Assembly (NCBI GenBank): GCA_004558805.1 | Contig: SFDE01000006.1 | Location: forward strand, 114,515 to 178,514 | DNA: 64,000 bases | Direction: 5' to 3' | DNA from: Faecalibacterium prausnitzii | GTDB taxonomy: Bacteria; Bacillota; Clostridia; Oscillospirales; Ruminococcaceae | Part shown: piece after piece, positions 43,227 to 51,987 of the stretch | How positions within the stretch are numbered: the stretch's first letter is position 1 | Layout of the letters: the number at the start of each line of letters is the position of its first letter | Notes under the pieces: generated by a model | What the model saw: only the letters and a program-made list of their open reading frames with translations | Told to the model about the DNA's origin: nothing | Database searches by the model: none | Position numbers and translations under genes: made by a program

Positions 43227-43760
43227 ATTATCGCTACCGCTGGAAAGTCGAAGGAACTGGAGATCAACGGTCAGATCCGTGACCGTGAGGTTCGCCTGAT
43301 CGGAGCCGACGGCGAGCAGAAGGGCGTTGTGTCCATTCAGGTCGCAATGCGCGCTGCCGAAGAGGCTGGTCTCGATCTGGTCAAGATCGCACCGCAGGCA
43401 GTGCCGCCTGTGTGCAAGGTACTGGACTACGGCAAGTACCGTTTTGAACAGCAGAAGAAGGAGAAGGAAGCCAAGAAGAACCAGAAGGTTGTGGAGGTTA
43501 AGGAGACCCGCCTTTCGCTCAATATTGACACCAACGACTTCAACACCAAGCTGAACCAGACTGCCAAGTTCCTGGCAGCCGGTCACAAGGTGAAGGCTTC
43601 GATCCGCTTCCGCGGTCGTGAGATGGCGCACAGTGCTCTGGGTGCCGACGTGCTCAAGCGTTTTGCCGAGGCTCTGCCTCAGGCGACTACCGATAAGCCG
43701 CCGGTGCTGGAGGGTCGTACGATGTCCATTCTGCTGATCCCGAAGCCCAATAAAGACTGA
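43227..43760 (+). CDS. infC: Translation initiation factor IF-3 (ATT start)
   Basis: About 177 residues. IF-3 binds the 30S subunit, prevents premature 50S joining and proofreads the start codon. The N-domain begins KELEINGQIRDREVRLIG; the C-domain ends with PPVLEGRTMSILLIPK. No ATG or GTG fits. The frame upstream runs through the attenuator hairpin. The GGAGGT at 43215-43220 is 6 bp before ATT at 43227 (followed by ATC). ATT starts are a known autoregulatory feature of infC, since IF-3 discriminates against its own start codon. First gene of infC-rpmI-rplT. Confidence 0.94.
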   Translation: MIATAGKSKELEINGQIRDREVRLIGADGEQKGVVSIQVAMRAAEEAGLDLVKIAPQAVPPVCKVLDYGKYRFEQQKKEKEAKKNQKVVEVKETRLSLNIDTNDFNTKLNQTAKFLAAGHKVKASIRFRGREMAHSALGADVLKRFAEALPQATTDKPPVLEGRTMSILLIPKPNKD

Positions 43761-43778
43761 TTTTAGGAGGATACTAAA

Positions 43779-43982
43779 ATGGCTAAGATGAAACTGAAGA
43801 CCCACTCCGGCGCTAAGAAGCGCTTTAAGCTGACCAAGAATGGCAAGATCAAGCGCGGTCACGCATTCCGCAGCCACATCCTGACCAAGAAGACCACCAA
43901 GCTGACCCGTGGCTACCGTCAGCCCAGCTACGTTGACAAGACCAACGCAGCTACCATCAAGAGCATGCTGCCCTACGCCTAA
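43779..43982 (+). CDS. rpmI: 50S ribosomal protein L35
   Basis: 67-residue basic ribosomal protein with the typical MKLKTHSGAKKRFK start and HILTKKTTK core. Strong TAGGAGG site; 18 bp after infC. Confidence 0.98.
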   Translation: MAKMKLKTHSGAKKRFKLTKNGKIKRGHAFRSHILTKKTTKLTRGYRQPSYVDKTNAATIKSMLPYA

Positions 43983-44037
43983 GTGCGAGCCGCAGGCAAA
44001 CAGACATTCTACAGAGATACTAAAGGAGATATAAAAA

Positions 44038-44388
44038 ATGGCACGTATTAAGGGCGCAACCATGACTCACAAACGTCGTAAGAAGATGCTGAAGCTCGCC
44101 AAGGGTTTCTACGGCTGCAAGAGCAAGCACTTTAAGATGGCTAAGCAGCAGGTCATGAAGAGCGGCAACTACGCTCTGGCTGGCCGCCGCATGAAGAAGC
44201 GTCAGTTCCGCAACCTGTGGATCTGCCGCATCAACAACGCAGTTCGTCCTCTGGGCATGAACTACTCCACCTTCATGGCTGGTCTGAAGAAGGCTGGCAT
44301 CGAGCTGAACCGCAAGATGCTGTCCGAGATGGCTATCAACGATCCCAAGAGCTTTGCCGCTCTGGTGGAGACCGTGAAGAACGCCTGA
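44038..44388 (+). CDS. rplT: 50S ribosomal protein L20
   Basis: 116-residue basic rRNA-binding protein needed early in 50S assembly, and in Firmicutes the autorepressor of this operon through the leader. Typical motifs are MARIKG, KRRKKMLKLAKGF and WICRINNAVRPLGMNYS. AAAGGAG site 8 bp upstream; a terminator follows. Confidence 0.98.
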   Translation: MARIKGATMTHKRRKKMLKLAKGFYGCKSKHFKMAKQQVMKSGNYALAGRRMKKRQFRNLWICRINNAVRPLGMNYSTFMAGLKKAGIELNRKMLSEMAINDPKSFAALVETVKNA

Positions 44389-44406
44389 TCAAGAGACTGA
44401 ATCGTG

Positions 44407-44438
44407 ACGCCCGCGCGTATACGCGGGCGTCCGTTTTG
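44407..44438 (+). terminator. Terminator after rplT
   Basis: ACGCCCGCG/CGCGGGCGT perfect 9-bp stem with a 6-base loop, then CCGTTTTGT. Confidence 0.88.
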
Positions 44439-44474
44439 TATCCGGGCTTTTGCGGCAGGAACAAACAGATCACA

Positions 44475-44523
44475 GGGCAGCGCCCTGCCGCGAGGATCCT
44501 TGTGGCAGTACGCTGCCCTTTTT
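44475..44523 (+). terminator. Second terminator or attenuator before the SpoU methylase gene
   Basis: GGGCAGCG-CC-CTGCCGC...GTGGCAG-TA-CGCTGCCC followed by TTTTT, 36 bp before the methyltransferase start. It is either a back-up for rplT or a leader attenuator for the next operon. Confidence 0.8.
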
Positions 44524-44559
44524 GCTGCCTTTTTGCATTTTTTAAAGCAGGAGTACATC

Positions 44560-45342
44560 ATGGACGAAAAGATCACCAGCCGGGAAAACGCAAAGATCAA
44601 ATATGCCTGCCGCCTTGCCTCCAGCGCAGCATTCCGCCGCAGCGAGGGACGCTTTTTTGCAGAGGGGCGCAAGCTGTGCCCGGAGCTGGCACGGGGGGCG
44701 CAGCTGGAGACCCTGTTTTACACCCAGACCGCCATGGACCGGTGCCCGGAGCTTGCCGACCTGCCCGGGGAGCACTATCTGGTGGAGGACCATGTGGCGG
44801 ACAAGCTGGCAGATGTGGGCACCCATCAGGGGGTGTTCGGGGTGTTCCGCACCCCGGTGCACACCATGGAAGAAGTAAAGACCGGGGGCAGATACCTTGC
44901 CCTTGAGCAGGTGCAGGACCCCGGCAACGTGGGCACCCTGCTGCGGTCTGCGGCGGCATTCGGCTTTGACGGGGTCATCCTCAGTCAGGGCTGTGCCGGG
45001 GTGTACGCCCCCAAGACCCTCCGTGCCTCCATGGGGGCGGCGGTACGGATCCCGGTGATCGAGACCGGGGAGATGCCCGAGGCGGTGGCGCAGCTGCAGG
45101 CAAAGGGCATCACCTGCCTTGCGGCGGCACTGTACCGATCTCAGCCCCTCAGCGCCGCAAAGGCAGGCTACCCCGGCGGCGTCTGTGTGGTCATCGGCAG
45201 CGAGGGACAGGGTCTTACGGACCAGACCATTGCTGCCTGCGACTGTACCGTCCGGATTCCCATGACTGACCGGGTGGAGAGCCTGAACGCCGGCATCGCC
45301 GGCAGCATCCTGCTGTGGCACTTCCGGCAGGAGGACCTGTGA
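44560..45342 (+). CDS. SpoU/TrmH-family RNA 2'-O-methyltransferase
   Basis: 260-residue SPOUT methyltransferase modifying tRNA or rRNA ribose with SAM. An N-terminal substrate-binding domain (about 1-95; SRENAKIKYACRL and AEGRKL motifs) precedes the SPOUT knot: LEQVQDPGNVGTLLRSA (motif 1), VIGSEGQGL (motif 2) and IPMTDRVESLNAGIAGSI (motif 3). It resembles RlmB/YsgA-type enzymes; the exact nucleotide is unknown. The ATG at 44560 follows CAGGAG, and the stop overlaps dprA as GTGA. Confidence 0.93.
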   Translation: MDEKITSRENAKIKYACRLASSAAFRRSEGRFFAEGRKLCPELARGAQLETLFYTQTAMDRCPELADLPGEHYLVEDHVADKLADVGTHQGVFGVFRTPVHTMEEVKTGGRYLALEQVQDPGNVGTLLRSAAAFGFDGVILSQGCAGVYAPKTLRASMGAAVRIPVIETGEMPEAVAQLQAKGITCLAAALYRSQPLSAAKAGYPGGVCVVIGSEGQGLTDQTIAACDCTVRIPMTDRVESLNAGIAGSILLWHFRQEDL

Positions 45343-46469
45343 CGGCGGGGCAGACCAGCCTTTTTGCGCCGGAGCAGGCGCCGGAACCGCTGCTGTGCTG
45401 GCTGTGGCTGGCGCAGGTGCTGGGTCCGGGGTCCCTCCATGCAAAAGAAGTGCTGGATGCGTTTGGAGACGGGCAGGAGGCATGGCGTGCCCGGGGCACG
45501 GCGGAGTTCCGGCAGCTGGCAGGAGACGCCGCCGCCAGGCGGGCGGTGCAGCTGGACCCGGCGTCCTTTGCGCCGGTGGTCCGCCACTGTGAAAAAAAGA
45601 ATATCCGGATCCTGCCGGCGGATCACCGGGACTATCCCCGGCAGCTGCGGCGGACCCCGGACCTGCCGGTGGTGCTGTACTGCACCGGAGACCCGGTGTG
45701 GCTCAACGAGCCTGCCCGGGTGGGCATGGTGGGCAGCCGGGTCCCTACCCCCTACGGCGTACAGGTGGCAGAGGACATAGGCGGCACCCTTGCCCGGAAC
45801 GGGGCGATCATCGTCAGCGGTCTGGCAGACGGTCTGGACAGCGCCGGACACCGTGCCGCCGTGAAGAACCACAGCCCCACCATCGGGGTGCTGGGGGTGC
45901 CCATCGACCGGACCTACCCGGTGGCAAACCGGGACCTGCGCCGCCGAATGGAACAGAACGGCTGTGTCATCAGTGAGTATCCCCCTCTGCACCCAGGGGT
46001 GGGTGCCAACGGCTTTCTCCAGCGCAACCGTCTCATAGCAGGACTGTGTGCAGCGCTGGTGGTGGTGGAAGCACGGGAAAAAAGCGGCACCATGTCCACT
46101 GTGGCACACGCTCAGCGCTACGGCACCCCGGTGTACGCAGTGCCCGGCAGCATCTATTCTGAAAACTCTGCCGGCACCAACGGTCTGCTGCGGGAGGGGC
46201 ATGCCAAGGCAGCATGCCGTGCCGAGGACCTGATGGAGGATCTGGGGCTGCGGCTCTGTGCCGCAAAGCCTGCCGCACCCCGTCAGCCCCAGCCGATGGG
46301 AGATACAGAACGGCTGGTGCTGGACCATATAGGTGCCAAGCCCACCGGGGTGGAGGAACTGCGCATCGCCACGGGACTGCCCACGGCGGAGCTGCTGAGT
46401 ACCCTGATGAAACTGCAGCTTACCGGTAGGGTCAGTGCCCTGCCGGGGCAGCGGTATATTTTGCGCTGA
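45339..46469 (+). CDS. dprA: DNA-processing protein DprA
   Basis: 376-residue protein that loads RecA onto incoming single-stranded DNA during transformation. The Rossmann-like core (about 95-300) has VGMVGSRVPTPYG, IIVSGLADGLDSAGHRAA and ARE(K)SGTMSTVAHA. A C-terminal winged helix (about 315-376) has the GVEELRIATGL and L..L.L.GRV pattern. GTG start in the methylase stop, 4 bp after AGGAGG. No comE/comG genes are in the window, so competence itself is unproven. Confidence 0.94.
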   Translation: MTAGQTSLFAPEQAPEPLLCWLWLAQVLGPGSLHAKEVLDAFGDGQEAWRARGTAEFRQLAGDAAARRAVQLDPASFAPVVRHCEKKNIRILPADHRDYPRQLRRTPDLPVVLYCTGDPVWLNEPARVGMVGSRVPTPYGVQVAEDIGGTLARNGAIIVSGLADGLDSAGHRAAVKNHSPTIGVLGVPIDRTYPVANRDLRRRMEQNGCVISEYPPLHPGVGANGFLQRNRLIAGLCAALVVVEAREKSGTMSTVAHAQRYGTPVYAVPGSIYSENSAGTNGLLREGHAKAACRAEDLMEDLGLRLCAAKPAAPRQPQPMGDTERLVLDHIGAKPTGVEELRIATGLPTAELLSTLMKLQLTGRVSALPGQRYILR

Positions 46470-46503
46470 GCATAATTTCCGCTGGTAAAGCACACAACAG
46501 CTG

Positions 46504-46512
46504 TGGTATGAT
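46504..46512 (+). promoter_or_regulatory. Extended -10 promoter of topA
   Basis: TGG then TATGAT (46507-46512), about 85 bp before topA; -35 weak. A 10-bp GC-rich hairpin (46542-46568) without a T-run lies in the leader. Confidence 0.55.
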
Positions 46513-46598
46513 AGGGACGCAGACCTTAAAAGAGCATTTATCCTGCCGGTGTTCCAAGCACCGGCGGGTGGTACCATAGAAATAGGGAGTAGAGACGA

Positions 46599-48683
46599 AT
46601 GGCTAAACTGGTAATCGTGGAGTCGCCTGCAAAGGCGAAGACCATTGGCAAATATCTGGGAGACGGCTACGAAGTCACCGCCAGCATGGGGCATATCCGG
46701 GACCTGCCTGCCTCCCAGCTGGGTATTGATGTGGAGCACGACTATGCCCCCCAGTACATCAGCATCAAGGGCAAGGAAAAGCTCATCAAGGAGCTGAAGA
46801 GCAAGGCAAAGCACGCCGACGGCGTTCTGCTTGCAACCGACCCGGACCGGGAAGGTGAGGCAATCAGCTGGCATCTGGCAAATATTCTGGGGCTGGACCC
46901 CCACGAACCCAACCGTATCACCTTTGACGAGATCACCAAAAAAGGGGTACGGGAGGGCATGGCACACCCCCGTGCCATCGACGAGGACCTGTTCAACGCC
47001 CAGCAGGCACGGCGGATCCTGGACCGTCTGGTGGGCTACAAGCTCAGCCCCTTTTTGTGGCGTAAGGTGCGCCGGGGTCTTTCGGCAGGACGGGTCCAGA
47101 GCGTGGCGGTGCGGCTCATCGACGACCGGGAAAAGGAAATCGAGAGCTTCAAGCCTGATGAATACTGGAACGTGGACGTGACCCTGGGGGCAGGGCATAA
47201 GAGCTTTACCGCCCGCCTTGCCACCGACGCTGCCGGCAAAAAGCTGCTGCCCAAGACCGAGGCAGAGGCACGGGCGGTGGAAAAGGGACTGGAAGGTGCC
47301 GAGTATGTGGTGGCGGAGCTGAAAAAGGGCAAGCGTGCCAAGCAGCCCACCCCCGCCTTTATCACCAGTACCCTGCAGCAGGAGGCGTCCCGCCGTCTGG
47401 GCTTTACCGCTACCCGCACCATGCGTGCTGCCCAGACCCTGTACGAAGGTGTGGACATTGCGGGGCACGGCACCATGGGTCTGATCACCTATATGCGTAC
47501 CGACAGTCTGCGGATCTCCGACGAGGCAGTTGCCGCCGCCAAGGAGTACATTGCCTCCGCCTACGGCGAAAACTATATCTGCCCCTACAAGCGGGTGTGG
47601 AAGACCAAGAGCGCTACGGCAGCCCAGGACGCCCATGAAGCGATCCGTCCCTCGGTGCCTTCCCTGACTCCCGATGAGGTGGACAAGAGCATCAGCGGCG
47701 ATACCGCAAAGCTTTACCGGATGATCTGGAGCCGCTTTATGGCAAGCCAGATGGCAGACTGCCAGCAGGACACCGTGTCGGTGACCGTAAGCGCCGCCGA
47801 CTACCGGTTCAAGGCAAGCGGCTACACCGTCACCTTTGACGGCTTTACCGCCCTGTACGAAGAGGCAAGCGACGAGAAGGAAAAGAAGGAGACCGCCCTG
47901 CCTCCTCTGGAACAGGGACAGGTGCTGAAACTCCGGGACCTGAAGAGCGAGCAGAAGTTCACCCAGCCGCCCGCCCGGTACACCGAAGCTACCCTTATCA
48001 AGGCACTGGAAGAAAACGGCATCGGTCGCCCCTCTACCTACGCTCCCATCATCACCACCATCATCGACCGGGGCTATGTGGAGCGGGACCAGAAAAAGCT
48101 GAAGCCCACCCTGCTGGGTCGTGCCGTGGACGGGCTGATGCTGGAGCAGTTCCCCCACATCGTGGACGTGGACTTCTCTGCCCAGATGGAAAAAAATCTG
48201 GATAAGATCGAAAGCGGCAAGGCAGACTGGCACAAGACGGTGGACGACTTCTATCAGGGCTTTGCCGCCAGCCTTGAGCAGGCAGAAAAGAATATGGAGG
48301 GCAAAAAGGTCAAGGTGCCGGACGAGCCTTCCAGCGAGGTGTGCGACCTGTGCGGTCGCCCTATGGTCATCAAGGTGGGCAAGTACGGCAAGTTCCTTGC
48401 CTGCAGCGGCTTCCCGGAGTGCCGGGGAACCAAGCGGCTGGTCAAGGATACCGGCGGCATCTGCCCCAAGTGCGGCAAGGGTCGTATGCTGGAGCGCAAA
48501 AGCTCCAAGGGTCGTATCTACTACGGCTGCGAGCGGTACCCGGACTGCGATTTTATGACCTGGGATATGCCGGTGCCCACCAAGTGCGAAAAGTGCGGCT
48601 CCACCCTGTTCCGCAAGGGCTCCAAGCTCTACTGCGCAAAAGAGGGCTGCGGCTTTGAGATGCCGGTGCCCAAAAAGGACTGA
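46599..48683 (+). CDS. topA: DNA topoisomerase I (type IA)
   Basis: 694-residue enzyme relaxing negative supercoils. A TOPRIM domain starts at the N-terminus (KLVIVESPAKAKT, ATDPDREGEAI). The active tyrosine is Tyr298 in GLITYMRTDS. Three C-terminal Cys4 zinc fingers (CDLCGRP...CSGFPEC; CPKCGKG...CERYPDC; CEKCGST...CAKEGC) bind DNA. Position between dprA and trmFO is a conserved Firmicutes order. Confidence 0.97.
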   Translation: MAKLVIVESPAKAKTIGKYLGDGYEVTASMGHIRDLPASQLGIDVEHDYAPQYISIKGKEKLIKELKSKAKHADGVLLATDPDREGEAISWHLANILGLDPHEPNRITFDEITKKGVREGMAHPRAIDEDLFNAQQARRILDRLVGYKLSPFLWRKVRRGLSAGRVQSVAVRLIDDREKEIESFKPDEYWNVDVTLGAGHKSFTARLATDAAGKKLLPKTEAEARAVEKGLEGAEYVVAELKKGKRAKQPTPAFITSTLQQEASRRLGFTATRTMRAAQTLYEGVDIAGHGTMGLITYMRTDSLRISDEAVAAAKEYIASAYGENYICPYKRVWKTKSATAAQDAHEAIRPSVPSLTPDEVDKSISGDTAKLYRMIWSRFMASQMADCQQDTVSVTVSAADYRFKASGYTVTFDGFTALYEEASDEKEKKETALPPLEQGQVLKLRDLKSEQKFTQPPARYTEATLIKALEENGIGRPSTYAPIITTIIDRGYVERDQKKLKPTLLGRAVDGLMLEQFPHIVDVDFSAQMEKNLDKIESGKADWHKTVDDFYQGFAASLEQAEKNMEGKKVKVPDEPSSEVCDLCGRPMVIKVGKYGKFLACSGFPECRGTKRLVKDTGGICPKCGKGRMLERKSSKGRIYYGCERYPDCDFMTWDMPVPTKCEKCGSTLFRKGSKLYCAKEGCGFEMPVPKKD

Positions 48684-48693
48684 CCGGTAAAAG

Positions 48694-48802
48694 CCATCCC
48701 TCGAGGGAGACGCTTTTTGGAGAATATGCTATAACCGCCCTCTTGGGCAAAAACGCCCCTCCGGGGGCAGCTGACATTGTGCAGGCAGTGACCGAGAGAG
48801 TT
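48694..48802. repeat. Dispersed palindromic intergenic element, copy 3 (degenerate)
   Basis: About 109 bp in the topA-trmFO gap. GGGGGCAGCTGACA...GTGACCGAGAGAG matches the right end of the copy at 32441, whereas the left end (CCCTCGAGGG) has drifted or was truncated. Confidence 0.55.
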
Positions 48803-48825
48803 GAACACAAAGGAAAAATAAACGG

Positions 48826-50202
48826 ATGAGCGAATATAAAGTAACCATTCTGGGCGCCGGTCTGGCAGGCTGCGAGGCGGCACTGTGGCTGGCAGGCAAG
48901 GGGGTGCAGGTGGATCTGTACGAGCAGAAGCCTGTGCACTTTTCTCCCGCACACAAAAGTGAGGGCTTTGCGGAGCTGATCTGCTCCAACAGCCTCAAGG
49001 CAGAGCGGCTGGATTCCGCTTCCGGTCTGCTGAAGGAAGAGATGCGCCGCATGGGCAGCCGCCTGCTGGAAGCGGCGGAGACCGCCCGGGTGGCGGCGGG
49101 CGGTGCTCTGGCAGTGGACCGGGATGCCTTTAGCGCAGAGGTGACCCGGATGGTGGAGCAGTGCCCCAACATCACCGTCCACCGGCAGCAGGTGGAGACC
49201 GTGGAAGAGGATGTCCCGGTGCTGGTGGCGACCGGGCCCCTGACCGACGGTGCTTTGGCAGAGCGCATCGGGCAGCTTACCGGAGATGAGCGGCTGCATT
49301 TCTACGATGCCGTCGCCCCCATCGTCACGGCGGAAAGTCTGGACTACGAAAAGGTCTTTGCAGCCTCCCGTTATGACCGGGGCGAGGCAGATTACCTCAA
49401 TTGCCCCTTCAACAAGGCGGAGTACGAGGCGTTCCATGCAGCGCTTGCCGGGGCAGAGCGTGCCCCCCTCCACGACTTTGACACCGGGGCAGAACAGTCT
49501 GCACAGCCGGACCCGGATGCCCACGGCAAAAAGGCGGACACGGTGACGGTGTACGAGGGTTGTATGCCCATCGAGATCATGGCGGCACGGGGGGCGGACA
49601 CCATGCGGTTCGGTCCCCTGCGTCCGGTGGGTCTGGTGGACCCCCGCACCGGGCACCGTCCCTGGGCAAATGTCCAGCTCCGGGCGGAAAATAAGGAACG
49701 GACCCTGTATAATATCGTGGGATTCCAGACCAACCTGAAGTGGGGAGAGCAGAAGCGGGTGTTCAGCATGATCCCGGGATTGGAAAATGCCGAGTTTGTC
49801 CGGTACGGTGTCATGCACCGTAACACTTTTCTGGATGCGCCCCGGGTGCTGTGCGCCCAGCTGTGCCTGAAGGAACATCCCAACGTGTTTTTTGCGGGGC
49901 AGATCACCGGCTTTGAGGGCTATATGGAAAGCGCTGCCTGCGGTCTCCTTGCCGCCCGCAGCCTCTACGCCCGGCTGCAGGGCAGGCAGCTGCCCGCCCC
50001 TCCGGCAGACACCATGTGCGGTGCCCTGATCCAGTATCTCACCACCGAGAACAAGCACTTCCAGCCCATGGGTGCAAACATGGGCATCCTGCCTCCCCTG
50101 CCGCCGGAGAGCCGTCCCCGGGACAAGCGTCTGCGGTATATGGCACAGGCAGAGCGGGCGGTGGCAAGCTTCCAGCAGTGGCTGGATGAGACTTCGTTGT
50201 AA
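48826..50202 (+). CDS. trmFO: Methylenetetrahydrofolate-tRNA (uracil-5-)-methyltransferase
   Basis: 458-residue FAD/folate enzyme (formerly Gid) making ribothymidine at tRNA position 54. The FAD dinucleotide fold is VTILGAGLAGCEAALWLA; further family marks are LICSNSLKAERLDSASGLLKEEM, VPVLVATGPLTDGAL and FAGQITGFEGYMESAACGLLAA. It follows topA as in many Firmicutes, with an intergenic element between them. AAAGGA precedes the ATG. Confidence 0.96.
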   Translation: MSEYKVTILGAGLAGCEAALWLAGKGVQVDLYEQKPVHFSPAHKSEGFAELICSNSLKAERLDSASGLLKEEMRRMGSRLLEAAETARVAAGGALAVDRDAFSAEVTRMVEQCPNITVHRQQVETVEEDVPVLVATGPLTDGALAERIGQLTGDERLHFYDAVAPIVTAESLDYEKVFAASRYDRGEADYLNCPFNKAEYEAFHAALAGAERAPLHDFDTGAEQSAQPDPDAHGKKADTVTVYEGCMPIEIMAARGADTMRFGPLRPVGLVDPRTGHRPWANVQLRAENKERTLYNIVGFQTNLKWGEQKRVFSMIPGLENAEFVRYGVMHRNTFLDAPRVLCAQLCLKEHPNVFFAGQITGFEGYMESAACGLLAARSLYARLQGRQLPAPPADTMCGALIQYLTTENKHFQPMGANMGILPPLPPESRPRDKRLRYMAQAERAVASFQQWLDETSL

Positions 50203-50274
50203 ACCGGATGTGCCGGTGCAGGCATCCCCTGCCCGGAGCCATCCGCATCCCCAATAAAAGAAGGGAGAATCTTC

Positions 50275-51291
50275 ATGAAGATCATCGTGGATATGATGGG
50301 CGGCGACAACGCCCCCCGTGCCGTGCTGGAAGGTGCAGCACAGGCAGTAAAGGAATACGGCGTTACGGTCATCGGTGTAGGTGACGAGGCGCTGGTGCGC
50401 CGCACCGCACAGGAAAACAACATTTCCTTGGAGGGCATGGAGCTGGTGAACTGTACTCAGGTCATCGATATGTGTGATGAGCCTGCCAGGGCAATCCGCA
50501 CCAAGAAGGACTCCTCCATCGTGGTGGGTCTGAACCTGCTCAAGGAGGGCAAGGGCGATGCCTTTGTGTCCGCCGGCAGCACCGGTGCCCTCCATGTGGG
50601 TGCAAGCCTTATCGTCCGCACCCTGCGGGGGGTCAAGCGCCCTGCCCTTGCCACCATGGTGCCCGCCAAACAGCAGGCATACCTGCTGCTGGACTGCGGT
50701 GCCAACGTGGAGTGCCGTCCGGAGATGCTTGCTGCCTTTGCGGTCATGGGCAGCTGCTATGTGAACCGGGTAGAGGGGCGTCCGTCCCCCAGCGTGGCAC
50801 TGGCAAATAATGGCGCAGAGGAGTCCAAGGGCACCCCCATGCTCAAGGAGGCACACCAGCTGCTCAAGACCACTCCCGGCATCCGGTTCGTGGGCAACAT
50901 CGAGCCTCGGGACGTGCCCAATGGCGAGGTGGATGTGGTGGTCTGCGACGGCTTTACCGGCAACGTGATCCTGAAGCTTACCGAGGGTGTGGCAAAGATG
51001 CTGCTGGGGATGCTCAAGCAGATGTTCCTGGCAAATCTGGGGGGCAAGATCGCCTACCTGCTGCTGAAGGGCGGCGTCAAGGACCTGAAGCACCAGATGG
51101 ACAGCGAGGAGTACGGCGGAGCACCCTTCCTGGGCGCAAAGCAGCCGGTGATCAAGGCACACGGCTCCTCCGAGGCAAAGGGCATCAAGAACGCCATCCG
51201 GCAGGCAAAGATCTGCGTGGAAAACGATCTGTGCGGCACCATGCAGTCCGCACTGGATGAGCTGGCGGCAGCACAGAAAACTGAGGAATAA
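50275..51291 (+). CDS. plsX: Phosphate acyltransferase PlsX
   Basis: 338-residue enzyme converting acyl-ACP to acyl-phosphate for phospholipid synthesis. The N-terminus MKIIVDMMGGDNAPRAVL is diagnostic; FVSAGSTGAL and VVCDGFTGNVILK follow. It lies 18 bp upstream of rnc; in many Firmicutes acpP lies between them, but it is absent here. Confidence 0.96.
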   Translation: MKIIVDMMGGDNAPRAVLEGAAQAVKEYGVTVIGVGDEALVRRTAQENNISLEGMELVNCTQVIDMCDEPARAIRTKKDSSIVVGLNLLKEGKGDAFVSAGSTGALHVGASLIVRTLRGVKRPALATMVPAKQQAYLLLDCGANVECRPEMLAAFAVMGSCYVNRVEGRPSPSVALANNGAEESKGTPMLKEAHQLLKTTPGIRFVGNIEPRDVPNGEVDVVVCDGFTGNVILKLTEGVAKMLLGMLKQMFLANLGGKIAYLLLKGGVKDLKHQMDSEEYGGAPFLGAKQPVIKAHGSSEAKGIKNAIRQAKICVENDLCGTMQSALDELAAAQKTEE

Positions 51292-51309
51292 AAGGGAGTA
51301 AAAACCACT

Positions 51310-51984
51310 ATGAGCCATCAGTTGGAAACCATCATCGGCTATAAATTCAAGAATCCGGAGCTGCTGGACATCGCTCTGACCCACACCAGCTACGCCAACG
51401 AGAGCCGCACCCCGGTAAAGCACAACGAGCGGCTGGAATTTCTGGGGGACAGTGTGCTGCAGATCGTTTCGGCAGATTACCTGTTCCACGCCTACGCCGA
51501 CCGCCCGGAGGGAGACCTGACCCGGATCCGCGCCAGCCTTGTCAGCGAGGGGGCACTGTTCCAGTTTGCTCAGGAGATCGATCTGGGAGAGTACCTGCGT
51601 CTGGGCAGAGGCGAAGAGCGCTGCGGCGGTCGCACCCGTCCCAGCGTGGTATCCGACGCCTTTGAGGCGGTGATCGCCGCTTTGTATCTGGACGGCGGCA
51701 TGGAGGTGGCACGGAACTTTATCCTGCCCTTTATCACCGAGGGCAAGCACGCCGAGGCGGACTATAAGACCCGCCTGCAGGAGATCGTGCAGCAGAACCC
51801 GGAGGAGCGGCTGAGCTATGTGGTGGAGAGCGAGTCCGGACCGGACCACGACAAGCATTTTGTGGTGGCGGTGCGGTTCAACTCCGACCGGGTGGCACGG
51901 GGCGAGGGGCGCAGCAAAAAGGCAGCCGAGCAGTGCGCCGCAAAAGAAGCCCTGAAACTGCTGGGCGTAATAAAGGAAAAGTAA
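51310..51984 (+). CDS. rnc: Ribonuclease III
   Basis: 224-residue double-strand-specific endoribonuclease for rRNA and mRNA processing. The catalytic helix is NERLEFLGDSVLQ near residue 40, and the second acidic cluster is in SDAFEAVIAALYLDGG. The C-terminal double-stranded RNA-binding domain (about 152-222) ends GRSKKAAEQCAAKEAL. Three bases separate it from smc. Confidence 0.97.
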   Translation: MSHQLETIIGYKFKNPELLDIALTHTSYANESRTPVKHNERLEFLGDSVLQIVSADYLFHAYADRPEGDLTRIRASLVSEGALFQFAQEIDLGEYLRLGRGEERCGGRTRPSVVSDAFEAVIAALYLDGGMEVARNFILPFITEGKHAEADYKTRLQEIVQQNPEERLSYVVESESGPDHDKHFVVAVRFNSDRVARGEGRSKKAAEQCAAKEALKLLGVIKEK

Positions 51985-51987
51985 GAC

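Noticed and set aside
46566..46575. T-box-like GGGTGGTACC upstream of topA
   Set aside because: There is no specifier stem, no terminator and no amino-acid gene downstream. The match follows a simple GC hairpin and is probably chance.
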